Positions 21,942-33,000 of a stretch of 64,000 nucleotides of DNA are shown here, in pieces; the stretch's first letter is position 1; each line of letters begins with the position of its first letter. The position numbers and the translations under genes are program-made. Source of the stretch: Albugo candida (taxonomy: Eukaryota > Oomycota > Peronosporomycetes > Albuginales > Albuginaceae); the NCBI GenBank assembly GCA_905220665.1, contig CAJNAR010000145.1, positions 372,001-436,000 of the forward strand, in the 5' to 3' direction. The notes beneath the pieces were generated by a model, which saw only the letters and a list, made by a program, of their open reading frames with translations, was not told the DNA's origin and made no database searches.

Positions 21942-24776
21942 TCACAAAACAGTGGTTGTGAGTGTGTCCGCCGCCTGCTCCACCGTCTGACACAACCGCA
22001 CGAGCTCACGACGAAGTGGAATCAGACTCACACCGTGTAACTCACTAGTGACACCAGGAAAATACCCCACCGCATAATCTTCTTGCAACGACATTCCGTA
22101 CAACACCTACAAAACAATCGATTAACAACCAATCGAATGCTTCCAAAACCACGTACGTGTTTGAGCCACGGCAATTTCGATAAGCCAGACGGTAGCACAA
22201 ATGCTTTTTCGGTCATCAGCAGTCGTGTGTTGATCTCTCTGACTTTTTTCAGATCCACCACTAATTCCCCACTGACTAAATTCGTCATATCTTCCTTCAT
22301 GGACCGCATTTCCTCCACTACATTGACAGCTGAAGTCTCAAATTGTGCAATCGCGGAATCCAATCGTTTTAACGCATTTTGCAGAAAATCAGATACCGTT
22401 ATAACGCCATTTTGTGCGAAAAGCTTGTTGATATGAGCTTGACCAATCCGTAAATGACGCGCAACTTCCACGAAATCGTATTGTAGGAAAATGGAGTCGC
22501 TAAGCGATAAAATTAGACTCGCGTAGAGTTGTGCTGCTGCTCGATGTAACATAAACGACGGATCCACGAAATTCTTCATATAAGCAAACGTATCTTGCGC
22601 GCTATTTTCCGTGGCATAATATCCATTATCAAAGCGAAGCGTTACGGACGGAATGCCCAATCGAGCCAAAAACGGAGACAGAGGATTCAGCGTTCCGGGT
22701 AAATGAATCGTCGGAACGACTGCAGATGGAGTACGTGCACGTGAGCTATCCAACCACGACGAATACACCGTATTCCTAGCGCTCGCAAGATCTTCCGGTT
22801 TGTATGCCGTACTTAACATAGTCGTATTCGTACTATTCGTTGTATTCCATTCATTCGTCTCATCCGATACGTCGATAGTGTCATTCGTTTCTGAATTCAA
22901 TATTGACGAATCCAATGCGTCACTAATCGCTAGTGACGTATTCGGCTGCGCATTAACGAACAATCGTGTGTTCACACTACTTTGGGGCTGAGCGACATTG
23001 ATCGCTTTATAAAATATGCTTTTATGGAGGGAAGCCGCTGCTTCGCATTGAAGCGGTCCATTCCCTCGAACAACGTCTTTAAGGCTCAAATACGCAACTC
23101 CACGACCGCCTAAATGCGTTGAGTGAAGATCAATCCATTCCGAAGTGCCCACAGAGCCGTATTGCTCGCCATCGAACGACGCAAGCAAAACCGTTCGGTG
23201 TGGAACCCATCCATTTGTCAGTAAGTCGCCCATAGCCCGAAGTATCTCCAGAAAGACAGCGTTACCAGATCCCGGGGATACTGCTCCACCGTAGAGAGAA
23301 TCTCGCTGAGACCCGACGATCACGTACCGATCAGCTTCACGGGAGCCTCGAATCGTAATCAGGACATTCCATACCTTTTTCACAGTGTATTTATTGCGAT
23401 TCTCGAGTTTGACTTGCCAGTTCCCAGGCCCAATTTTATAAGTAGTGAGGTTAAGTCCGCTTCCGGTCCACGAGTCAAATACTTGAGAGCAATTGAGCAT
23501 ACGTGCGGGAGATATGAATTCTGTTGCGTTTGTAGCGGTCGGAATGCGCGGAGTATCGACCAACATTGTTTGCATTAATTGTCGGGCGACAATTGCGCTA
23601 ATTGGCATACTGATGATCGATGGAAGATAATGATAGGTGTTGGATGCAAACATTTCTTGCGCTGAGATTCGATCGACAGAATTCGAAGAGAAGCCGTCGG
23701 GTGTGGATGGATCACCAGAGCCAATGTATACGCTTCCGAAGGAAGCTTCATCGGCGGAAAGCCATGGGCCTTCCGGGTACGTTTTGCCTCGATCCAAGCC
23801 GTTGTCGATGGGGTCACTAGAGCTGGAAAGTTAGTATGACGAAATAGCAATGTGCTCGAATGCTCACTGATACGTCAGAATCCCTGCAGCTCCCGCTTTT
23901 CCGGCAAGATGCACTTTGGCTGGAAGTGATATTTTACCCATTCGGACGAGTACTATGCTTCCAGTGACGTCGATTCCTTGTTTCTGAAGTGCTTCAAAGT
24001 CGCTGGAAGTGGCATAATGAGCGTAGAGAAGCCTTCCACTAGAACTTCCATTTCTGGCAAACATATGAAATGGCGCGTACTGGGAGAGAATTCGCTCAAC
24101 GAGGAAGAAATAGGAATGGAAAGACACTTACAGGAACGCGTAAAGTCTTTTTCTTCTTATGTGACGCAATAAAATCGTGTGAGAGATTCGTCGACTTACT
24201 GAACGAAATGTGCAAATTCATTGACTCGGGTTCATTAATGAGAATCTCGAATTCTTCCAGCTTGATAAAAGTGTCTTCGATGCCGAAATCAATAGCTTTG
24301 GATCGGATGTACTTTGCCCATTCGTAGTCGCCTGGAGAACCTGTGTGACGCGATGTTGTCGTGTACAGCTCTAACGTCTCTTTTGCCCCTAAAGCGGAGG
24401 TTGCTGACATCACACGCAATTGCGTCGGTGGTAAAGCACTGAATGATTGACTGTGCTCCACGAAATTCAGTAGCAAACAGCATGTGACGATGGAGAACAA
24501 GAGACCCAATAATGCAGCAAATCCAATGCGCTTACGATGTGAGAGTTCTGTTGGCGTCAGCTGATGATCGAGGCGACTCACACGTGGGCTATCGATATAC
24601 AAATTCGGAGCATTTTCAAGTAATCGCTCATTTGGATGATCTTCATCGTCTTCCGTGCTTCGAACAGGCTGTACCGGGCGCCCGAGATGGAGCTTGAGAC
24701 CGTGACGTACGGTCTGAAATAATGAATCGCTTTTAAGCATTCCAACGCGCTCTTCCTCGCTACCGTTACGCGGCAT
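21942..24776 (-). CDS. Transferrin-receptor/glutamate carboxypeptidase II-like protein with all zinc ligands lost
   Basis: Exons are complement(24132-24776), complement(23868-24079), complement(22157-23822) and complement(21942-22106). The introns are 52, 45 and 50 bp. The product is 895 residues with type II topology: about 85 cytosolic residues, one span (FAALLGLLFSIVTCCLLLNF), then a PA domain (GRLLYAHYATSSDFEAL, AGKAGAAGIL), an M28-fold domain and a helical dimerisation domain ending near VEQAAD. Against GCPII, the zinc ligands His377, Asp387, Glu425, Asp453 and His553 align with Gln458, Ser468, Gln, Lys and Asn, while the Glu424 position is kept (DGEQYG). The peptidase should therefore be inactive, as in vertebrate transferrin receptor. 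An inserted Asn/Thr-rich stretch (about residues 560-620) is unusual. It is divergent from the next gene, with 44 bp between the ATGs. Confidence 0.85.
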
Positions 24777-24820
24777 TTACAATAGACTTTTGACGTCTCC
24801 AAAGTGATAAAACGGACGAA

Positions 24821-25759
24821 ATGAGACGTTACGATTCGCGTCGTTTGGAGCTCGGCTCATTGACTCCATTGATGACGTCTTCTGAATGCCAAGCAGTTTT
24901 GACGGAATGTCCTGGCGACAGATACGCTCCTCCGCTTGAGATTATCCAAAGCATTCGACAACAGCATTCACTGGTGAAAAGCAATAGTTTGCCCGTACTC
25001 GACTCCAAGCTCATGCGACACCAACAACAGCTGGAAAAAGACCTGCTTCATCTTCCAATGCAGCGATCCGTATCCAAACTCGAGGATTTACAACGCTCGG
25101 AATGGCGCTGGACACAGCGTAAAGCCGCTCAGGAATTCTCGAAAAATATCTCAAAAATCAGTCGAAATTGTCAAAGAGCTTCCTATCGAAATCTTCAAAA
25201 GCAGCAGATTCTTGGCCGGAAAAGCATTGTCGATACCCAAAAGCTGCAGAGCTCGCGATATATTTCGCATTGTCGGGCAATTGCTCAAGATCGTGAGCGA
25301 TCGAAAGCGCTTTCCACACGGAATCAGGACCGTTTGTTGGTAGAAAGCCTTGCGCGAATGGAGGAACGCAATCAAGCGCGACAGATATCTCACAATGAAT
25401 TTCAGCTGTCAAAGTCGAGCAGTACGCTGTTTGATGTGGATAGTCAGACGAAATCGCTCAAGAAACGACTTCATTCATTGCAGCTCACTGAATACGCCGC
25501 TGAAAAACAAAAAGCTATCCGACAAGCTCAAAAAGCATTGGCTGTGTCTCATTTGGTGGAAATGGACATCCATGAAGATGAGCTGCCAACAGCGCGGAGA
25601 AAGGAACGATTGTCTGCGGAAATGTGGCAAGCGTTTTTGGATAACGTGGAAGACGATTTCGAAATGCTCGTTCCTTTCTCCAATTCGGCGCCGGCCGCAA
25701 TTCGATTCTTTGGCGATGAGCAACAGCGAGCCATCAGACTTTGTGATAATCGCAAATAG
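24821..25759 (+). CDS. Unknown coiled-coil protein
   Basis: This is a single-exon frame of 312 residues starting at ATG 24821. It is rich in Gln, Arg, Ser and Glu with long amphipathic helices (about residues 60-245: LMRHQQQLEKDLLHL, MEERNQARQ, AEKQKAIRQAQKALAVSH), so a coiled-coil or elongated helical protein is likely. The last 60 residues contain a possible globular segment (LSAEMWQAFLDNVEDDFEML). No known domain was recognised. Composition and open length support a real gene. It shares a very short divergent promoter with the transferrin-receptor-like gene and converges on DDX56 with 14 bp between the stops. Confidence 0.65.
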   Translation: MRRYDSRRLELGSLTPLMTSSECQAVLTECPGDRYAPPLEIIQSIRQQHSLVKSNSLPVLDSKLMRHQQQLEKDLLHLPMQRSVSKLEDLQRSEWRWTQRKAAQEFSKNISKISRNCQRASYRNLQKQQILGRKSIVDTQKLQSSRYISHCRAIAQDRERSKALSTRNQDRLLVESLARMEERNQARQISHNEFQLSKSSSTLFDVDSQTKSLKKRLHSLQLTEYAAEKQKAIRQAQKALAVSHLVEMDIHEDELPTARRKERLSAEMWQAFLDNVEDDFEMLVPFSNSAPAAIRFFGDEQQRAIRLCDNRK

Positions 25760-25773
25760 AGATTTCATTACAA

Positions 25774-27834
25774 TTAATGGAGAAATCCTTTTTGTTTTTT
25801 CGCATTCTGTTTGGCGGCAGTACGACGATTAAACCGACCTTTTCGATGTGATTGCTTCCATTTCTGACGACCTGACGTAGATGTGCCGACACCAGTGTTC
25901 CCGTACGTAATTCGATCTTCGGCTGGCTCCTCAACCGCTTTTGGCTCTTTACGTAAAGTATCATCCGACACGGTGAATGTGTGCAATGGATCATTATCAG
26001 TGCGGCGTTTTCCGTTGGTTTTGGTCGTTCGCTGTTTCTTTCGAGTGGGTTTTGATGGAGCTACTTGCAAGCCGATAGGCACGAGATAATCTGGTATTGT
26101 CGCTAGATGGGGTTGGATTCGAGCTTTTCCGATCGTTTTGTCGTGTTGTAACACATTCAAATCTCTCGGGTTGGCTTCAAAATGCGTCGCTAATTTCTCC
26201 GAATTGAGAATTTCTTTCTTGATATCAGCAAGTTGTGCTTCACGAACAGCTATTCGCGTCACTGCCCGCTGGACATCCTCCACGCGATATCGGAAGCGAT
26301 CAACTTCCTTGAGATCAAATGCCAACGGAGCAGGTTGGTGGATCATATCGTTGGATGGAGTCATTACGGGCTGTTGTTTTGCCTGAAGCTTTTTGAGCGT
26401 TTCGGCTTCCTTCTCACATTCAGCTGATACGAGAGACACTGCCGTCCCGCTCTCATTCCCGCGCGCGGTTCGTCCGATTCGATGGATGTATGAACGAACA
26501 TTTTGTGGGAAATCAACGTTGACGACAAATTTGACACCAGAGAAATCGACACCTCGTGACACGCCGTACAGTGCGTCCTGTTGTCTCGACTTTTTCGACT
26601 TTTTAGGCGATTCATTCTGGATGGAAGCCTCACTGCATGCGGATTGTCCCTCAAGCTCTTGGTCCTCGTCCTCAAGACGCTTATCCTCATTATTCTCATT
26701 ATCCTCATTATCCTCATTATCCTCATTATCCTCATTATCCTCATTATCCTCATTATCCTCATTATCCTCATTGTCCTCATTATCCTCATTGTCCTCATTG
26801 TCCTCATTGTCCTCATTGTCCTCATTGTCCTCATTGTCCTCATTATACTCATCCTCAGCTTCTACACTCTCGTCGGTGGCGATGAGGTTGTCGAAAAGGC
26901 CGCGATGGTACTCGTGTAAAATATGTTTCCGCGAATTGTGGGGCATTTCCGCATTGAGAATGGCGCTTTTGATGTGGAATTGCTCAAAGAATAACTTGAG
27001 ACGATACGCGGATGCAGTTGCATTGACGAAAAAAAGTATTTTTCCATGAAGAAGCCCGAGTTTGAGCAGTGCGTACAATAGCAATTCCTTGTCTTTTGGA
27101 GCAATTCGCAGATAAAATTGCTGGAGCTTTCCATCGGTCACCTGTTCTTCCAACTTCAAAATCGCTGCATTATGGAACACGCTTTTTTTTAAAGCTCTTA
27201 ATTCCGGACTTAGTGTCGCCGACATACATAGAATTTGGACAGCTTTTGGTAAGTGGTCAAAAATGGAGCAGAGATCCGTTTTAGAGCCAAAGGAGAGAAT
27301 CAGATCTGCTTCATCAATAATCAGAGTATGCACACTGGATGGGTCAAAATTCTTGGCTTCCAGGTGCGCTACGATGCGTCCCGGTGTGGAGATAAGGATG
27401 TCGGCTGTATCGCGAAGAAGGGATTGTTGTATATTCATGCTTTGTCCGTTCAGTGCGAGAAGAGCGATACGATTACGACAATAGTGCATTAGTTCCCATA
27501 GCTGCTCACGGACTTGATCGACCAATTCTCTTGTGGGAACGAGGATGATAGCTTGTGTGACGCTCTGGGAAGCGATCGAAGCTCCTTTTGATTCCTTTTG
27601 CATGAGAATTTTGTGGATAAGTGGCAGTGCGAATGCAGCGGTTTTGCCCGATCCGGTACGCGCTCGAACGATCAAGTCTTTGCCTTGAAGAGCTAATGGT
27701 ATACAGTGTACTTGTACGAGTGTTGCATGTGTATAATTAAGTTTTTGGATAGCTTTGATAAGACGCTGGTCGAGTCCGAAATCGCATTCTTGAAACGTTT
27801 GTTTAGCATCCAAAAGTTCATTGGCTACGGTCAT
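25774..27834 (-). CDS. DBP9: DEAD-box RNA helicase DDX56/DBP9
   Basis: This is a single-exon, 686-residue nucleolar helicase of the DBP9/DDX56 family, which acts in assembly of the large ribosomal subunit. Visible motifs in order are: the Q motif region (ATLVQ), motif I ARTGSGKT (about residues 57-64), Ia PTRELVDQV, TPGR, motif II DEAD, motif III SAT, LIATDE, VSRGVDF and HRIGRTARG. All ATPase residues look intact. The family normally has an acidic insert between LIATDE and VSRGVDF. Here it is replaced or extended by about sixteen Asn-Glu-Asp tripeptides from a 9-bp DNA repeat. The C-terminus is Lys/Arg-rich (KKQRTTK, KGRFNRRTAAKQNAKK), suiting a nucleolar RNA-binding tail. Confidence 0.92.
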   Translation of the reverse strand: MTVANELLDAKQTFQECDFGLDQRLIKAIQKLNYTHATLVQVHCIPLALQGKDLIVRARTGSGKTAAFALPLIHKILMQKESKGASIASQSVTQAIILVPTRELVDQVREQLWELMHYCRNRIALLALNGQSMNIQQSLLRDTADILISTPGRIVAHLEAKNFDPSSVHTLIIDEADLILSFGSKTDLCSIFDHLPKAVQILCMSATLSPELRALKKSVFHNAAILKLEEQVTDGKLQQFYLRIAPKDKELLLYALLKLGLLHGKILFFVNATASAYRLKLFFEQFHIKSAILNAEMPHNSRKHILHEYHRGLFDNLIATDESVEAEDEYNEDNEDNEDNEDNEDNEDNEDNEDNEDNEDNEDNEDNEDNEDNEDNEDNENNEDKRLEDEDQELEGQSACSEASIQNESPKKSKKSRQQDALYGVSRGVDFSGVKFVVNVDFPQNVRSYIHRIGRTARGNESGTAVSLVSAECEKEAETLKKLQAKQQPVMTPSNDMIHQPAPLAFDLKEVDRFRYRVEDVQRAVTRIAVREAQLADIKKEILNSEKLATHFEANPRDLNVLQHDKTIGKARIQPHLATIPDYLVPIGLQVAPSKPTRKKQRTTKTNGKRRTDNDPLHTFTVSDDTLRKEPKAVEEPAEDRITYGNTGVGTSTSGRQKWKQSHRKGRFNRRTAAKQNAKKQKGFLH
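26682..26850. repeat. 9-bp coding minisatellite encoding Asn-Glu-Asp
   Basis: The plus-strand unit is CATTATCCT or CATTGTCCT repeated head to tail about sixteen to eighteen times, in frame within the helicase gene. The two versions (T or C at the wobble position of the Asp codon) lie in separate blocks with one interspersed, as expected from slippage. Antisense frames through it encode His-Tyr-Pro, Ile-Leu or Met-Arg-Thr repeats and are artefacts. Confidence 0.9.
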
Positions 27835-28084
27835 CGCGGATGATAAGATAAAAAAGGAGTGTTTGAAAGTTATATAACGTTTTTTGGCGTAGCATTATTA
27901 AGCTTGAAAACTGTAATACGTCGATGAGACCGTATACTGCTACGAGTATACTGCTGCAAACACGTGTCACGACAGCAAGTGAAATCATTAAAAAAGTTTG
28001 TAATTTCCTATTTTTGGATATATATTCGTACACGCTTACACTATGACACACGCTTAACGTCGCCCTGTGAAGCATAACTAAACG

Positions 28085-29455
28085 TTATTCACAACCGCCT
28101 TGTAACCGATGCATTCGACCGCGATAACTTTTGCCGTATCGTCCTTCGCTGTGTGCCATACACATTCCATTCCTTTGCGCCCATTTTGTGCATCCACTAG
28201 AATGACCACACCGTCTACCTCCACCATGGCTACGACAAAATCCATCGCCTTGTGAGCTTTTTGTACAGCCTTCTACTCGACATCGAACGCCTCCACCGTG
28301 AGCCTTGCACATTCCTCGAGATTGAGCCGCTTTGGTACATCCTTCGACGGTACATCGTTTACCTCCACCGTGTGTGATACATAAACTACCGCTTTGACTT
28401 GCACGGGTACACCCGTCTACACTACAACGACGACCACCACCGTGAGCTTTGCATAAACCTCTTGATCTCGATAAATTAGTACATCCATTCGAAGCACATA
28501 ATTTTCTCCGTTTGCACCTCTTCGCGTTGGAGTGATACTGAGGCGACGATACTGACGCATTTGATTCGTTTATATCCTTTGTGTGCTTATAGTCGGAAAT
28601 ATCTTGTGAAATCAAATCGCGGCAAATGGAAGCGATATCTTCAATCAATGGTTGTTGATTATGATTATTGTTGGAGATTGGTAGGTCAGGAGTAGGACTC
28701 GGTAGTAGAGCGTCTTGCAGCCTCTCGATATCTTCAATTTTTTCTAAAGGCGTTGGTGTATCTTTGCAGTAATCAAAAGGAGATGGAAGTAATGTGACAT
28801 CAGGCGTCGGTGTTTTTAACTGATTCATCCATTCTTCCATGATAGAAGAAAAATTTGGTTGTGGTTCTGTATTTAGATGGTCATTTCGACCAGTTATAAG
28901 GGAGACTCGGGTGGATTTTCTTCGGTGACTGACATCCACTTGAGAGTTGATACTTGAAGTAAATGAATGTCGATGTGAAAACGGTTCCTGAGATAGTGCA
29001 ATATCCGAATCACAATGAACCCGATTTAGTGTGAATGCTGGGGGCTTCGACAGCGAAGTTGAAGTAGCATGATGCGTCTGATTGGACGTTAAAGGATGGT
29101 TGCAGATCTCATAATATCCCGGATCACACGTTCTATTGTTAGAAAATTGATTCCTTTGTTGCGTGACTGGCGCAGACGGAAGGATTTGTTCGTACTTAAT
29201 TGAAGAAGGGGTGTATTGTGATTCAAACGGTGCTGTTGTGTTGGATGTAATCACTGATACCGGATAAGTTATTGTATTTGGCGAGGGAAATAGATGATGT
29301 GGCTGTGATTGCGTTAAGCCATATTGGTTTGATTGATGATATGAACGCTGGCCAGTTCCACGATACGAATTTGTATTGGGATCTTCTTTTTGCTTTTTAT
29401 GGAATCGAAAAGAAAATCGTTCAAATGGTTTCCCCAATCTCTCTGCAAGGGACAT
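28085..29455 (-). CDS. WRKY19-like tandem zinc-finger protein
   Basis: The product is 456 residues from the ATG at 29455; an in-frame TTG at 29494 was rejected. Residues 1-310 are Ser/Thr/Pro/Asn-rich and probably disordered. The C-terminus holds five tandem units of the form C-x3/4-GC-x8-GxC-x2-HGGG, the last ending in HSEG (readable pieces include GLCKAHGGG, SLCITHGGG, GMCKAHGGG, GFCRSHGGG and GMCMAHSEG). Oomycete genomes carry many such proteins, usually annotated WRKY transcription factor 19-like because the repeat also occurs at the end of that plant protein. No WRKY domain or DNA-binding WRKYGQK motif is present. A nucleic-acid or protein-binding zinc module is likely, and function is unknown. 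Confidence 0.8.
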   Translation of the reverse strand: MSLAERLGKPFERFSFRFHKKQKEDPNTNSYRGTGQRSYHQSNQYGLTQSQPHHLFPSPNTITYPVSVITSNTTAPFESQYTPSSIKYEQILPSAPVTQQRNQFSNNRTCDPGYYEICNHPLTSNQTHHATSTSLSKPPAFTLNRVHCDSDIALSQEPFSHRHSFTSSINSQVDVSHRRKSTRVSLITGRNDHLNTEPQPNFSSIMEEWMNQLKTPTPDVTLLPSPFDYCKDTPTPLEKIEDIERLQDALLPSPTPDLPISNNNHNQQPLIEDIASICRDLISQDISDYKHTKDINESNASVSSPQYHSNAKRCKRRKLCASNGCTNLSRSRGLCKAHGGGRRCSVDGCTRASQSGSLCITHGGGKRCTVEGCTKAAQSRGMCKAHGGGVRCRVEGCTKSSQGDGFCRSHGGGRRCGHSSGCTKWAQRNGMCMAHSEGRYGKSYRGRMHRLQGGCE

Positions 29456-30077
29456 CTTCCTTACGAGACACAAGGAAAAATGGTCTGGTCTCAAATATCT
29501 GTTTTCAAGTCGTCAGTGTGAATATCCTTGCTAAGTGGTTAAAAACCCGATTACAGTTCAGAGAAATGGACTCATTTTGTCATCATGTTGACCTGCGACA
29601 AGTAAATCTCACATGGGTTAGGGCTTGTTCATAGAACTGACTTAAGTTTGCCGGTTACGCAGCTGGACGCAATCAAACAATTCTCCTCTATTGTCTGGTC
29701 ATATCTTTCATGTTGCAATTTCAAGTCTACACCGGCTTTGAACTATTTAACATGCATACGTGCACGCGAGAAAGATTGAAACCTTGAAGCGTAATCAAGT
29801 CAATCCGATTAGGGTTGAAGGATAATAACAATAGCTTTTTTCTTTGCTCGGATCATGTGGCACAAATATCATTGGATGATGAATTGCAAAAACTTTTCAA
29901 ATTCTCGAATGTTGATGCCTTATCTTTCTGCACAATCTTTGTTTTTTCTTCAATCTAACGTAAACTTGTGATACTGTAAAAAAGACAGGCAAAAAAGTCG
30001 TCAGAATGTGGCCGGATTACGTTTTGTTTCTTCCGTCTGCGGCTTTTCAAACAAATCCTTTTCTCCTGATGCTCTAT
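29456..30077. other. Intergenic between WRKY19-like gene and phospholipase D 3' end
   Basis: The A/T-rich flank shows no supported gene. A plus-strand frame at 29272-29634 overlaps the WRKY19-like gene antisense and has no domain. Confidence 0.35.
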
Positions 30078-33000
30078 TTATATATGAATGTCTCGCGGCA
30101 TAATCGAAGGTTTCAACATCTCTTCTGCCAAGAAATCTACAGGAAACGCCACCAAATGTCCTTGTATCTCATGTAGCATGCCTCGTACATTCTTCTCACC
30201 ACCATTTGTGATCGTTGCTGCAGTTTGGACATGCCCGATCTGACAATCGCCTGATTGATCATCTGGCACTTTACCACTCTCTTCATTCTCTGACTGAGAC
30301 ATTTCCTTGCTGTCTCCACGATCTATTCTCCTGTAACGTTTGATAAAATCATTGAAAAAATCTTTGCGAGTATAATTTTCCGCAGGTTCGTCTAAGAAAG
30401 ACGAATATCGTTTAAGCGATCTCTTTCTACTTCGTTTCGGCTGAATATCCATAGTTTGTCTGTGAGTAAGGCGATACACCAACTCTTTAGCTACCACATC
30501 ATCGTGTACTGGGCTTTCAGTGCGGACAAACTCGGTTGTGGCCGCACTAGGGCTATTCGAGTTCGATGCGGTGGATGGATGCAGTAGCACCGACGATGTT
30601 GGACGTGAGAGTTCTTGTAGAAGGTGACGAGCAGATGATACGTTCGATGATAACGATTCAGCAAACGAATGCGCTCTATTGACGAAATGCTCTCCTCGAC
30701 GTCGCCATCGTGCTTGAAAATCTTCTTCGTCGCTATCTTCAACAGATATCATGGATAAAGTTTGCATGCTACTGACATCCTTCTTGATCCAGCGTCGACG
30801 GCGCACTTGAGTGATTAATCGATCGGTCATAAAATTGTGAAAGCGTTCTCGTCTACTATAATCACGTTTCCACGTGCGTATCTCCTGAAATACTGCAAAG
30901 TTGCGAGCGTAACACCATCCGTCGTTATCCATTGAAAAAATCTTTTTTCGAACTCTATCCTTTCGGTTATCAATTTTGTAACTCTCGAAGCAAATTCGGT
31001 CGAGTGGAATCGAAACACCATTCACATCGGTCCACGGAGCATAGTCGCCTTCTTTCAAGTGGCAGGCGTTCCAAACTGGATTTCCTAAACCTTTCATCAT
31101 ATTTAGCCGCTGATTTTCGTAAAATTCGCCTATTTCAATGTTTTGAAAAGACGTGAAGGACCGCATCTCATTGGACGGTGCACAATTAAAAATGCGCTGA
31201 TAAATTCGCGTATTTTGATTCGCTAATTGCTGGATAAATTCCCACGTTTCAACTGATATCGGATTTTCACACTGAAAGCTATCCTCTTGAAACCCTAAAT
31301 GCTCACGAAATAACTGTTTCCTTAACGCGCTGGCGCCCAATCCGCATTCTAAATTCCAACTTTGACTGCTAAACTCCACATCCTCCACCACGATGTCCAT
31401 TTCTGAGTCGCGAGTCCCAAGCATACTGCGGTCGTTTATATTAGCACTTCCAAGCACAACCACGCAATCATCGGCAATAAGTAACTTACTGTGAATGTAA
31501 ATTTGCTCCGTACAAACACTTCCATTCGGTAAAATACCAAATTTACGTAATCCAAATATCGCGACGTATTTTTCCGGTTCCGAAGTGAAAGTTCGCAACG
31601 CGGAAAGCAAACTGTGACGTCCGCGTGAAAGAGTTTGAAATTGCCAATGCATCACTGCGTGTAGGTTTGTCAATTCCTCGCTACGTATATTACCTTCAAA
31701 TGCCGGGAGTAATGGCATTAAAATATACACGCGAAACACCTCCTTCGCTTGAGCTGCACGTTTTATCCGATCCACGAGTGCTTGTAAAATTCGGTTTCGT
31801 ACCACCGTGTTTGATTCTAATCCGGAGATGAAGAATTGATTTTCAATGTAGATATAATACTTTGCATTCGCAATAACACGTTGGTACGCTCGGTGTATAC
31901 TGTCTTCCGTCGGAACTCCAGCAGACCACATCGAAACCGATCGTACTAATTGCGCGTTCACTTTATAACTATTACCACACCACTCTGTCTCATCACCGCG
32001 CAGTTCATTTTCGCTCTCTGCCGAACGCTTGCATCGATTTGATTTATCCCGTTCGATAGAGTCGCTATTAACATCTCGATGTAAATTATGATATGAATGA
32101 GTATGCATCGACTCAACACCCTCCCGAGTCGAGAAATCCATCGGTAAGATACATTTTGAGACGCTTTTGAATCGTCTTTTACGAAAACAAATGCACCAAC
32201 CCGTTCGCACGTGATAATCGTTTTTTAAGGACACAAAATTCCACCGCTGAATGAAATGTAACGCCACATCTTGAGCGGCAGGGCCAATCACACTGCAGTG
32301 AACATCATGCCACGGCATACGTGGAACCGATGCACGGTCCACCAAGTCCTCATACGGTTTGTGAACCGCAACAAAGTCTCGAATGATGGGATTCGAGTAG
32401 TCTTTGCCCAACCAGACGTGCCTCTCGGACAAATTCGGATCACCGTCACTCAGGGGATGCTCTGCATGATCATATCGTCCAAAACAAAGATCCAGACCAC
32501 CCACGAATGCTATATGTTGATCCACACAAACGATTTTTTCGTGATGCGACCAGAACCCAAGACTTTGTAACTGAAACAATGGATCTCGGAGTACTTGAAT
32601 ATTTGGATGTGTTTTCAGGCTTCGTTTTGTGTAAAGGCTGTTAAGTGTTAACGCGAATTTAACTTCGCGATAGATCAAAACGTAAATTTTGACACCTTGT
32701 ATGGCTTTACGCAAAAGTAAATTACGGAGTTGATAGTCGCTTTTCACTCGATCTTCTCGAGTTATATAACCCGGAAGTTTCCTTCCAGGACGGAGGAGAT
32801 ATAAGTCAGGAGTCACCCACCAACCAGCAATGAAAACTTCATGTTTGGCAGCTCGAATAGCCTTGTACATAGCCTCATAGGTGTCTTCCCCGTCAACATG
32901 CCAACGCACATAACAAGCTGCAGACGTTTCAATACCGTACATGTGCTTTGTCGGTACTTTGCCTCGATCTTGCGGGCTATTATTCGTATCGTTTCCGATA

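Noticed and set aside
24095..24131. Alternative 37-bp intron in the transferrin-receptor-like gene
   Set aside because: The acceptor 15 bases further on gives a 52-bp intron in the same frame, in line with other introns.
26364..27049. Long frames on both strands across the helicase gene (His-Tyr-Pro, Ile-Leu, Met-Arg-Thr and Ser-Leu repeats)
   Set aside because: They are other-frame readings of the 9-bp minisatellite; the helicase frame carries all DEAD-box motifs.
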